64,000 nt of DNA from Oreocharis arfaki. Its lineage: Eukaryota; Chordata; Aves; Passeriformes; Paramythiidae. The notes below the pieces were generated by a model, which was not told where the DNA came from, ran no database searches, and saw only the letters and a list, made by a program, of their open reading frames with translations. The first letter of the stretch is position 1. Every line of letters starts with the position of its first letter. Where the stretch lies: positions 62,001-126,000 of the forward strand of contig VZRR01007593.1 of the NCBI GenBank assembly GCA_013398015.1, in the 5' to 3' direction. Position numbers and translations under genes: made by a program. Below are positions 24,101 to 30,783 of the stretch, piece after piece.

Positions 24101-25640
24101 TTATTAACTCTTGTCTTATTACACAGCACCACCGAGAAGAGCCTGGCTCCACCCTAAAGTATTTCAGAGAGCCATTAGGGTAAGTCACCCTCCAGTCTCC
24201 TCTGGAATTTGTCTGTAACCAAAGCACTTACTGCATATGTACCCAATACCAGCAATCTAGATCATAACAGAGGAATAATCTTCCACTTAGTAGTCCCTAA
24301 GGTTTTGTTGTTTTCCTTCACAATTATTAGGAAAACTCAGTAACTTCACCCAAGGAGGTATCTCAGCAAGCCACCACCAAGGGCACTTCAGTTGGAAGCC
24401 TGCACTCATTTTGTACTGTCATCTGAAATTTTCAGTTGGTTACCTGATTTGTTCAGCCTAAATTTGTTCACTGACTTTGGAAACAGCATCTTTTTAATTA
24501 CTATGTCAAAAGCCACTGAGAAGTCTGTTATTAGAACAGCCAACAGTTTCAATTCAAAATCCTGTTTAGCTTTTAGAAACCTGACTACTGCCTTAAAAAC
24601 ACCCCAAAAATCCAAACAAACTCAACAAAACAACCCATACTCCAAACTGTACTACCAAGATTTAGCAACTGCACCTCACAGCATCTTCTAGGAGTAACTG
24701 GCTAGAGGGATGTACACTTTGTGATCACAGCACCAGTTGATGCTTTACAACCACTGACATATTTCAGAGATTTTCCAAATTCCACAAAAGTTGCCCAGTT
24801 CTCTAAAATGAGCTGAAAACAAAAAATCAGAGCTAATAGGTCAGAAAAGGTCCCTGCCCAATTTGCATATAAACAAAACAAACACATCCTATTAGCATAG
24901 GTTCTCAAAGATTTTTAAGTGATTTTACTTTAACATTTTTTTACTATCTTCCCTAAACAGATAGGATTTAGTGTGGTCTACACAATTTGTGAACTTATGA
25001 AACAGCTTCTGCAGACAAAAATAATTACGCTTATAAAGCATTCATGCCTCTTTCCCCCCTCACCAGTAATCTTTATTTATTGCTATGCCTTTCTATTTCA
25101 TGTAAGTAAACCAAACCATGCATAATAAAAACAACACTGAATAACAAAAATGGGAGCTGATCCTTGTCCCCAGGCTCTGCCTCCTTCGATGTTAAAATCA
25201 CAGTAAGTGCCCTATTTTTGCACTTAACTTTCAACATTAATCCTGATACTGAATTACTGAATTATGCTCACAGGTAGCATAACTTCTAGGATTATTCTCT
25301 TTGCAAAGAACTTACCATCTGGAGCATATTTTGAAGCTATTCCCAAAAAAATCCCCAGTGCAACAAAAAGTGAAAGGCTAGAAACGGCAGAGCAAATGAG
25401 AGTATTTTTATGCCTGTTGGCTTCTGCCTGTCGGCGGTGCTGCTCCACTGGTAAGGACGGGAGTCTTGTCTGGGCTTCTTGTCTTGCCGAGGTAAATTCT
25501 GCTGCAGCATGGCTCTGCGAAGGCGGTGGGGGACGGAGAGGGGCAATTCTCCCCGGGACGTACCCCGAAGACCTGTGACTGCTCCCGTTCTGAGGACGGA
25601 GGAACGCAGGGGAGCTCCCCCTGGTATCAGTGCCTTGCAT
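1..25640 (-). CDS. CEMIP2: CEMIP2 (TMEM2), spliced, N-terminal ~843 residues, C-terminus outside window
   Basis: CEMIP2 is a type II transmembrane protein of the plasma membrane, reported to cut extracellular hyaluronan and to bind calcium; it shares a G8 domain, GG (ILEI/FAM3-like) domains and parallel beta-helix repeats with CEMIP. The coding sequence is the join of 14 minus-strand exons, from high to low: 25316-25640, 20746-20886, 19663-20224, 16290-16459, 14790-14978, 11927-12096, 9199-9408, 8598-8803, 7966-8035, 5031-5159, 3315-3403, 1301-1432, 771-806 and 1-101. They sum to 2530 nt. Every junction is GT-AG and phases match, with no stop or frameshift. Order in the protein: cytoplasmic tail (1-78), membrane segment (about 80-102), G8 domain (about 120-245), first GG-type domain (about 255-412), then the beta-helix region that runs off the left edge. 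Human CEMIP2 is 1383 residues, so about 61% is here. The assignment rests on recalled similarity to the human protein along the whole length. Confidence 0.96.
102..770 (-). other. CEMIP2 intron c13-c14
   Basis: A 669-base AT-rich intron. I see no repeat or other feature. Confidence 0.85.
771..806 (-). CDS. CEMIP2: CEMIP2 coding exon c13, a 36-nt microexon
   Basis: A 36-nt exon in phase 2 on both sides that encodes FADNGIGLTFA with split flanking codons (residues about 798-809). These residues match the CEMIP2 beta-helix directly after exon c12 and directly before c14. The acceptor TTTCTTGTAG and the donor GTGAGTAC are both good. It was found by splice sites and homology, since it is far too short for an ORF search. 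Confidence 0.9.
   Translation of the reverse strand, partial: VCRQWNRFDIC
807..1300 (-). other. CEMIP2 intron c12-c13
   Basis: A 494-base intron with nothing recognisable. Confidence 0.85.
1301..1432 (-). CDS. CEMIP2: CEMIP2 coding exon c12
   Basis: A 132-nt exon, phase 2 on both sides (residues 754-797). It encodes RFRPHQDADPEKPRVAALID, then RLISFKNNDHGAWVRGGDI and LIQNS, a parallel beta-helix repeat segment. The acceptor is CTCTCCCAG and the donor GTAGGTAT. Confidence 0.94.
1433..3314 (-). other. CEMIP2 intron c11-c12
   Basis: A 1.9-kb AT-rich intron with short homopolymer runs. I see no repeat family, RNA gene or alternative exon that can be supported. Confidence 0.8.
3315..3403 (-). 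CDS. CEMIP2: CEMIP2 coding exon c11
   Basis: An 89-nt exon (residues 725-753, phase 0 in, phase 2 out). It encodes AGLFIDKGVKTTNASADD and PREYLCLDNNA, matching CEMIP2. NAS is a potential N-glycosylation site. The acceptor is TTATTTCAG and the donor GTAAAGG. Confidence 0.94.
3404..5030 (-). other. CEMIP2 intron c10-c11
   Basis: A 1.6-kb intron. Its only notable content is the decayed partial copy of exon c10 at 4311-4385, listed separately. Confidence 0.8.
4311..4385 (-). pseudogene. Decayed partial duplicate of CEMIP2 exon c10
   Basis: Positions 4317-4355 match 36 of 39 bases of exon c10 (5091-5129), in the same orientation. On the minus strand the copy reads Y-L-Y-L-VATGESPSLTIETS-stop, against YLFHKVATGDSHSLAIETK in the exon. 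Similarity seems to continue past the 39 bases, with one codon missing after the YL pair, one codon (AAA) missing near the end, and TAG in place of a GAG codon (4311-4313). There is no intact acceptor or donor, so it is unlikely to be spliced in. It looks like an old internal duplication rather than a functional alternative exon. Confidence 0.7.
5031..5159 (-). CDS. CEMIP2: CEMIP2 coding exon c10
   Basis: A 129-nt exon, phase 0 on both sides (residues 682-724), so it could be skipped in frame. It encodes DAGIWYLFHKVATGDS, a variable stretch, then LTPLGIFYNNRVHSNFK. The two ends match human CEMIP2 closely, while the middle (VATGDSHSLAIETKS) is divergent. The acceptor is TTCTTGCAG and the donor GTAATG. 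A decayed partial copy lies at 4311-4385 in the following intron. Confidence 0.94.
5859..5896. repeat. Copy 1 of a 39-base intronic duplication
   Basis: The segment is identical to 7920-7958 except for one substitution and one missing base, and lies in the same orientation. Beyond the segment the flanks do not align clearly. I do not recognise a repeat family. Confidence 0.8.
7920..7958. repeat. Copy 2 of a 39-base intronic duplication, next to the exon c9 donor
   Basis: It starts eight bases inside the intron after the exon c9 donor and matches 5859-5896 at all but one substitution and one indel. Which copy is the source cannot be told from this window alone. Confidence 0.8.
7966..8035 (-). 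CDS. CEMIP2: CEMIP2 coding exon c9
   Basis: A short 70-nt exon (residues 658-681, phase 2 in, phase 0 out). It encodes AVSTFWISHPNNHLINNAAA followed by GSQ, the conserved FWI-HPNN segment of the beta-helix. The acceptor is TATTTCAG and the donor GTGAGG. The donor-side intron sequence (7920-7958) recurs almost unchanged at 5859-5896. Confidence 0.94.
8036..8597 (-). other. CEMIP2 intron c8-c9
   Basis: A 562-base AT-rich intron with no recognisable feature. Confidence 0.85.
8598..8803 (-). CDS. CEMIP2: CEMIP2 coding exon c8
   Basis: A 206-nt exon (residues 590-657, phase 0 in, phase 2 out). It encodes DTIGYDTLGHCFFIEDG, then EQRNTLFHNLGLVTKPGTLL, the PTDRNSSMC segment and VYGSYVPVPATDC, all recognisable CEMIP2 beta-helix sequence. 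The acceptor is TTTCTGCAG and the donor GTGAGT; the last methionine codon is split across the junction. Confidence 0.95.
8804..9198 (-). other. CEMIP2 intron c7-c8
   Basis: A 395-base intron. A short local repeat (CTTACAGCTGTCTTACAGCT, about 8995-9014) is the only structure seen. Confidence 0.85.
9199..9408 (-). CDS. CEMIP2: CEMIP2 coding exon c7: histidine-rich PVHFH segment
   Basis: A 210-nt exon in phase 0 on both sides (residues 520-589). It encodes NFTSVHLSYVELKQMGQQQ, then YPVHFHLCGDVDEKGGY and GLSIHHCFSRCVTVHATNG. The PVHFH motif is strongly conserved among CEMIP and CEMIP2 proteins and belongs to the proposed active or metal-binding face; the catalytic assignment comes from the literature, not from this sequence. 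The acceptor is CTTTTTAG and the donor GTAGGT. Confidence 0.95.
9409..11926 (-). other. CEMIP2 intron c6-c7
   Basis: A 2.5-kb intron with a degraded CR1 fragment (about 9985-10235). The ORF of 163 codons at 9825-10316 on the plus strand overlaps that repeat and is not a gene. Confidence 0.8.
9985..10235 (-). mobile_element. Degraded CR1 LINE fragment
   Basis: On the plus strand it contains CCTCTTGTCCTATCACTATG and, at its right end, AACTGGACACAGCACTCCAG. Both are hallmarks of the CR1 3' region read in antisense, so the element lies on the minus strand. It is 5' truncated and lacks the terminal octamers. Confidence 0.65.
11927..12096 (-). CDS. CEMIP2: CEMIP2 coding exon c6
   Basis: A 170-nt exon (residues about 463-519, phase 1 in, phase 0 out). 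It encodes ENPQFPHVGEVIDGVDMRAE, then VGILTRNILIKGEME and CQFFSYDTFGGHIK, matching the region of CEMIP2 where the beta-helix begins. The acceptor is GTTGGACAG. The donor reads AAG|GTTTGA, a weak but standard GT. A G-rich run on the plus strand (12121-12156) lies just upstream of the acceptor. Confidence 0.94.
12121..12156 (+). other. Potential G-quadruplex run upstream of the exon c6 acceptor
   Basis: Six G-tracts of three or more lie within 36 bases (12121-12123, 12125-12131, 12135-12139, 12146-12148, 12150-12152, 12154-12156). On the transcript strand this is a C-rich pyrimidine stretch that ends about 25 bases before the acceptor of exon c6. It can act as part of the pyrimidine tract. The G-strand is the template strand. 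Confidence 0.7.
13298..13319. repeat. A-run, 22 bases
   Basis: An uninterrupted run of A. No retroposon body or target-site duplication is seen next to it. Confidence 0.8.
14790..14978 (-). CDS. CEMIP2: CEMIP2 coding exon c5: GG domain to beta-helix linker
   Basis: A 189-nt exon, phase 1 in and out (residues about 400-462). It encodes GVPISGFQVEAVGGVILN, the conserved DDVSSWEPGDRIVVASTDY motif and EEFTLLPCPECTKHQVKVK. The acceptor TTAG directly abuts an 8-base gap (14983-14990), so most of its pyrimidine tract cannot be read, but phase and homology fix the junction. The donor is GTATGAG (14783-14789). Confidence 0.94.
14983..14990. other. Assembly gap of 8 N
   Basis: The gap sits between a T-rich tract (on the minus strand) and the TTAG acceptor of exon c5. 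It probably marks a homopolymer sequencing problem in the pyrimidine tract. Confidence 0.95.
15248..15285. repeat. Perfect inverted repeat, 12-bp stem, 14-base T-rich loop
   Basis: GGGTTTTTTGGG (15248-15259) pairs exactly with CCCAAAAAACCC (15274-15285). It could form a hairpin in DNA or in the intron RNA, but nothing ties it to a function. Confidence 0.8.
16290..16459 (-). CDS. CEMIP2: CEMIP2 coding exon c4: end of the first GG domain
   Basis: A 170-nt exon (residues about 343-399, phase 2 in, phase 1 out). The split arginine codon is completed and followed by QAWALVGVIGGGNSSCNE, then VRNYENHSTGGKALAQKEF and FTVDGQKFVVRAYSEWNDG. NSS, NES and NHS are potential N-glycosylation sites. The acceptor is TTTTCACAG and the donor GTAGGA (16284-16289). 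Similarity to human CEMIP2 runs along the full exon. Confidence 0.95.
18333..18965 (-). mobile_element. CR1 LINE, 5' truncated, with the C-terminal reverse transcriptase remnant
   Basis: The 3' end is at the left, with the octamer repeat AGAATCACAGAATCA at 18335-18349. It is followed, read on the plus strand, by the standard antisense CR1 3' region (GGGATGGTGACTCCAC, AACTGGACACAGGACTCAAG). On the minus strand the 5' part reads KASGILACISNSVASRTRAV and LMRPHLESCVQFWAP, the conserved end of the CR1 pol protein. It is a dead copy with stops and small indels, inserted in a CEMIP2 intron in the gene's own orientation. Confidence 0.92.
19281..19450 (-). mobile_element. CR1 3' end fragment
   Basis: TTGGGTTGGAAGGGACCTCA followed by GAGATCATTTAGTTCCATT is the antisense of a typical CR1 3' region. 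The octamer end is eroded and only about 170 bases remain. Confidence 0.75.
19663..20224 (-). CDS. CEMIP2: CEMIP2 coding exon c3: G8 domain and first part of the GG domain
   Basis: This is the largest coding exon in the window (562 nt, residues about 156-343, phase 1 in, phase 2 out). It encodes LLVFGDDKEGSKNITLRTRF, then HVGAEKCRYKSKATIILYG and the strand-rich GTLELHG motif of the G8 domain. FSRGLNVRVIDQDTAEVLE and GRIIAIAVGDSAAKNLLE follow; these are typical of the GG (ILEI-like) domain. NIT (in SKNITL) is a potential N-glycosylation site. The acceptor is CTTTAG and the donor GTAAGT (19657-19662). Confidence 0.96.
20225..20745 (-). other. CEMIP2 intron c2-c3
   Basis: A 521-base AT-rich intron with nothing recognisable. 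Confidence 0.85.
20746..20886 (-). CDS. CEMIP2: CEMIP2 coding exon c2: stalk and start of G8 domain
   Basis: This 141-nt exon enters and leaves in phase 1 (residues 109-155). It begins ENCPDQNPRLKNW, a conserved juxtamembrane motif of CEMIP2 and CEMIP with a cysteine, and continues into VIIKKGDLFRL and ATVHSIVIQDG, the first strands of the G8 domain. The acceptor is TTGCAG, and the donor GTATG lies at 20741-20745. Its length is a multiple of three. Confidence 0.95.
23877..24215 (-). mobile_element. CR1 LINE 3' fragment
   Basis: It starts with the eroded octamer repeat (GTATCACAGAAT), then AGGCTGGAAGGGACGACAG, CTGGTCCAGCCTCCCTGCTT and GGGAGACTCCACAGCCTCTC, all standard antisense CR1 sequence. 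It is 5' truncated. Confidence 0.88.
24406..24615 (-). mobile_element. Old CR1-type reverse transcriptase fragment
   Basis: The minus strand reads ITDFSVAFDIVIKKML, which matches the motif A region of CR1-clade reverse transcriptases (typically IDFSKAFDTV), including the catalytic-type aspartate. It lies upstream of, and in the same orientation as, the CR1 3' end at 23877-24215, so both may come from one element with a large internal deletion, or from two insertions. Confidence 0.6.
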
Positions 25641-25652
25641 GTTATAAAGTCA
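25316..25652 (-). CDS. CEMIP2: CEMIP2 coding exon c1: start codon, cytoplasmic tail, membrane anchor
   Basis: The start codon is at 25638-25640; 12 nt of 5' UTR follow an acceptor AG at 25653-25654, which is preceded by a CT/GT-rich tract. The exon encodes residues 1-108 plus one base of codon 109 and ends at a GTAAG donor (25311-25315). The start MQGTDTRGSSPAFLRPQNG matches the start of vertebrate CEMIP2. Residues 36-40 are a proline-rich stretch (LRPPPP), residues 66-78 are basic and polar (RHK just before the membrane), and residues about 80-102 (ICSAVSSLSLFVALGIFLG) are hydrophobic, giving the type II signal anchor. The following SKYAPD is the start of the ectodomain. This ATG is chosen because the N-terminus aligns with the family from the first residue. 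Confidence 0.95.
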
Positions 25653-25654
25653 CT

Positions 25655-25677
25655 GGAACACGCACACACACACACAG
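25655..25677 (-). repeat. Short GT/AC microsatellite in the acceptor tract of exon c1
   Basis: A (CA)n run on the plus strand (GT on the transcript strand) lies a few bases upstream of the acceptor at 25653-25654 and, with the CT-rich part beyond it, forms the pyrimidine-rich tract. Confidence 0.7.
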
Positions 25678-28600
25678 AGGGAAAAAATAAAGAGACAGGC
25701 TTTCAGAATACAGATCAAAATGCATAAAACAAAAAAAGAAACAACAACAAAAGGCAATTTTAAGCCACATGTGTCAAGAACAGCCACTGAAGCTCGGACT
25801 ATTCACAAAGTATCAGTCACTCACTTGCCACTGGTCACTTGCCATGGAATAACTACATGGAAAAATAGCATATGTGTCTTCAACAAAATTAAACTCAAAA
25901 GTATGTAGTGTGGGAACCCAGTACAGCACAGACCACTTCCTCATGGTTCCAGTGGGTGTTTTTCACAGAGTACTTTCACAGTTAACTTGTACTATGAGAT
26001 TAAGAAATCAGATGAACAATGACAAAGCTAGCAACCCCTGCTTCCCCACAGCTATGCAAAGAATGTCTAAATGTATTTCTTCTGTATACAGAAGCTGAAC
26101 AAACTCCTCACTTTCCCTTGTGGAAAAAAAGCTGAAAAAGAAGCTGTACAAGCCTGCCTTGTACACTGGAAGCCCTAAAAGCGGTTTAAATTTTATATAG
26201 AAAATACCAAATACTATTTTATTTCTAGCCATGTTGATGCAACTTAGTCAAACCCTTTTAATAAGCTGAGGTGCATAGAGCCAGCAAACTCTTAATTTAC
26301 TCACAGCAGGATTCAATTGCTAGTAAAGGTGCATCAGGAATGGTGCTGTAAGCAAGTCACCTACATCTTGTTCAGCAAATCCTGTAATTTTTCTCACTGC
26401 TGAGATGCCTGGGTTTGGACACAAAGCCTGGAAGCAACATGACTGCTCTACCTACCACCTACCTACCACCCGGAAGTGAGTGCCGCATTTATTTTGGTTA
26501 CTAGTACTGTTTCCATCTTTCTTCTGAAGTACATCAAGAGGAAAGCGTACCAGTACCACCACTGCCTGGCCCATCCTCTGCAGCAGTTCTAATTCACCAT
26601 TCTTGTCTAGTTTAAGAGACAAACCTGCATGTGACTGTTTTCCAGTCAACAGTGTTGCACAGAGTATTCACAAAGCTGGCATATTTTTTTTTCTCATTAT
26701 GATTAACATTTCTAACAGATTAAATTTTTTGAGAGAGATGCTCAGGTTTCAGTTAACTGAAACCTAACTTCTGAAACTAAATCCTGAAGGGGATTTAGGC
26801 ATAAGTCATGTGTATTAACAGCAAAGTTTAGGAAAAATAAAAACTACTGATCATGGAAGAGTATAAAGATCCTCTTTCTGTTCCATTAACAAAGGGAAGT
26901 CTCAGCCATACTCTGAAGTGTCAGGCACGCTGATGAAAGAGGAATGTGACAACTGTAGTCTTATTCTGAGAAGTAGCAAAGGAGCCTTTTGTCCCACATG
27001 CTGCAAAATCTGATACTTCACTGTTTCAAAGAAAAAGAGCTGTTACTATTGAACAGGCTGGATTACCCTTTCATGGGAGACAATGCATCTCCAGATGTAC
27101 GCACAATGACAATGAAGGCACTAAAACATTAACTGGAGTAGCTATCCCAGAGTGCAAAAATTATTCCAAGTCCTCTAGAAGCGTTTCTTGCACCTGTTCA
27201 CTTTAACAAATTAATTTTCAGCATTCTCCTTCGGTTCCTTGACAAACTATTTTCCATACTTAATCCTCTGCTCTCAAACTTAACTGCCCAACGTGTTACG
27301 TGCACTGTGGAGCAGTTTGCTTTAACCTCATGTGATTTTACACTCAACTTGTCATCTCTCGGCAGTGAAAGTAATTTCTGTGTTTTAGATGTGGTATTAA
27401 AAGCTGAGTAGAGATGGAGCTTTTCAGCTAATTCAAAGGCAGTATTTATATCTAGCTAAACAAATGCCAGACTAGCTTCTTAATTAAACATTTTAAGAAA
27501 TCTGATCCAGAATTGAGATTTTTTTTTTTAATGGTTTGAAACCCCAACTCCTTAAACTTGGTTAAGTCTTCAGTTACGGCATTTATCTGTGATACTGAGG
27601 AAATTACTACAGTGTTCATTCTAGAGTAACGTCAACAGTTAAAAAGTTTGTTAATTACTCAGCTATATCGACTAAATCCAGATTGTCTATGCAAGACTTG
27701 AAATAGTTTTAGAAAATAATTTTACCACAATTTTTCCCACCAACGCCTCTTAAAGTACTGCCAGACCTCTAAATAAATAATGAAAAACAAACAAACAAAA
27801 AAACATTAATTACAGCCGCCATTGGAAACATTTGTGTCATATTTCAAGAATATTTTGTATTGTACAAAGCATTCTGCTTTGTTTGCAAACCTCATTTTGG
27901 CAACTGTAAAAGGTTTTCAACTATCCCACTCAAGTGAAAACACTGGTCACCCCAAGGACGGGTGGGAAAGAGATGGTAGAATTGCAGCCTTAGCCTTTGC
28001 AAAATAAAAATAACGAAACTAAGCCATAAGGAGATACTTCGCACATTCTAAAGACCCACCATATAGTTTTCCATTACAACAGGAGTAACCAATGCAATAC
28101 TTCCTTCCCTCTTCATGTGTTATTTGAAATTCTCTAGCTGAAAAAGGATCTCTTCTATCCTGTAGAGCAGCTTAAAAAAGAAGGACTCATAATCTGATTC
28201 AAATTATTGACTTTTTTATTTCCACTCCGTGGAAGCCTTCAGAGAGCACCACAGAGATGCATGTATACTAATTGGCTGTATGGCCAGTTATGCCTCAGAG
28301 AATGCAATTATTTGGCTGCACAAAAACAGTTTGTGCGTCAGACATACAGCACAAATTTTACTCAGCAAATGCATTTACAGAATAAAATGCAGGACAAAAT
28401 ACCCAAACTGCTGAACTACTTGAATACCATATCTGCTTGCAAGTTCCTACGCACCTGAATGTTTCCACATTTCCCTCTGACCTGTGCCTATGCTGTGGTC
28501 TCCTAAAGGAACTCATGATCTGGCCATCACTTCCTGATGGTCAGTCCCCGACAAGAACATATGGTACACAGGATGATGCAGTTTTCTACTGTGCACCTTG

Positions 28601-30765
28601 CTTCAGAGTGCTTTTCAATAAGAGTCAAGTTCTCACACTATATACAACCAATTACCTAACATTTATACAGAGCTCTATCAGTACAAATGTGTTGTAATAC
28701 CATTTACGAATGCTGCTGTCTCACTATTCCCAAACTTCCTGCACATCAGAGTATTATGCAAGATTTTAAATCTGTTATTCAACACAGCTTTTACTCAGGG
28801 CCACATTTAAGCCTGTGCTTCCAGCCCATCAGCAGGAGGGAAGCTTCCAATGCACACACTCAGCTGGAGTATCTCAGATGCTTCAGCCCACGATGTATCT
28901 GGAGGAGCTCAGATATTTCATTGCCACACATCTGCTGCGCTATTTGCACATCACTCTTTTGCAAGAGGAGTGCTACTCCACACAACCCAGGTTTCTGCTC
29001 ACGCACCCCTTCCTAGAGCATGAGCAAGCAAACAAGTACTTCTCGTATCGGTCACATCAGCCAACACATCTTAAAATTTAAAAAAAAAAATTTAAAGGTT
29101 TATTTTGCGCAGCTTCCAAGTGCAAACAATGCATACCTGAGAGCAGTGAATACCTGCAAGCCTGGATCTGTCCATAGAGCATCTGAGCAAACAGATGTGG
29201 ACAGCAAACCCCAGCAACAGACAGCAGTGAGCTGCTAAACAGGCTGCAACACCTCCCATCTCCTCAAGTATTCCTTCACCACTTTTAACTTGTGCCACTA
29301 CTACACACTCATACAAGCCCACACTGCTCCACACGGTCAGAAACTGGAAACATATGCACTGTACAACCAGGGGATAACATATGAACCTCCTGAGATGTGA
29401 CTGTGCTTGGAAGCAACCAGCCTGCTCGTCCGTTACTCATTTTGGGGCTCGTTTCCTGGAAAGAAACTAGCTTCTTTTACCAGATAATTCAAAACGTCAC
29501 CTGACACCACCCAAAAAGTGAGAAAAATACCAAGATATTTTACACTTCTGTGTTGCCAAATGCTAAGTGTAATAAAACATGTCAAACATGCTAAAAAACT
29601 CCCACACTCCCGCACCATCTGAAAACTGTGCAAAGAAAGTTTGCTTACTTCATACAGTGCAAAGAAATTAATGCTTCTCTTGAAGCATACTTTAAGGAAC
29701 ACAGGTCTTAAAAGTTAAAACAAAAGAGAAACCAGAAAAAATGACATACTTCTGTTGATCTGGGCCATCAAACACCACCAGCTCTAGTGCTGACCTATCA
29801 CCACACTGTCGAGTCTCAGAGTATGTAATTTCTGCTAAGGAAAAGACTGAGCAAAGGGCAGAAGAAAACAACACATACACAAAAAAAAAACAACTTCCCC
29901 ATGCAACACAGTACCACAAACGTTATTACTGCTTTCCTGGTAGAGGCACTTGTCTGGTGTAAAACCAAAGGGCAGTGAGAAACCCATGAAAACGAAAGGA
30001 AAGGGACAAGAACTCAGTATTAAAAAGCTCCTAAGCAGAAACAATTACTGACCATAAAGCGATATAAAGTAAGCTCCTAAAGTATGACATGCACACCTTT
30101 ACAGACCTTCAAGCTGGTCAACAGCAATAGAGATACAAATGTCAATGTTCAAGGGCTTTGGAAGTCCCCAGTTCAACAAATCTCAACCTCACCAGCAAGA
30201 ATGATTCCAAACAGGGTGCCCACATGCTTTCCTTTCCAATTCCACATTGTCTCCTACTGCCTCATTCTGAAAGTACACCTATTCACTAAGACAACAGACA
30301 GCATATCAGAAGGACCCTACTTTTCCAACCATGTACAAAAGATGGAAAGAATATGTGCACATTAAGATGCACTGCTACAGTTAAGTAACTGTTGGAAATC
30401 ACAATATTTATAACAGCCTGAAAAATCTCAGCTGAGTTACAAAAAAAAATCTGTAAAAACTCTACTGACATCTAGATGCATATGCTGTTTTCTGCATGCC
30501 ACCACCAAGTCTTTTCCTTTGCCCAGCACTTTCAGAAAAAAACGAGAGCAACAATCAGCAAGAAACAGAGATATAGGAATGGTAAAAGTTACAAAACTTA
30601 AAAGATAAGCTTTATTGCACCAGATTTTCTGAATATCCTGTTTAGCAACTAAACATTTTTAGTGAATTTCTTGGCACTTAGAAAACATGTAAAATTCCAC
30701 GATACACAACCACTGGAAACCACTTGAGCCAAGGTCCACATTTCCTAAACCAAATCTTTCAAAGT

Positions 30766-30783
30766 ACAGAATCACAGAATCAC
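30766..30783 (-). mobile_element. Possible minimal CR1 3' end
   Basis: ACAGAATCACAGAATCAC matches the antisense CR1 terminal octamers. No CR1 body can be seen after it, so it may be chance or a very short remnant. Confidence 0.35.

Larger units (their letters stand above)
20887..25315 (-). other. CEMIP2 intron c1-c2
   Basis: A 4.4-kb intron with a CR1 3' end (about 23877-24215) and a CR1-type reverse transcriptase fragment (about 24406-24615). The rest is unremarkable. Confidence 0.8.
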
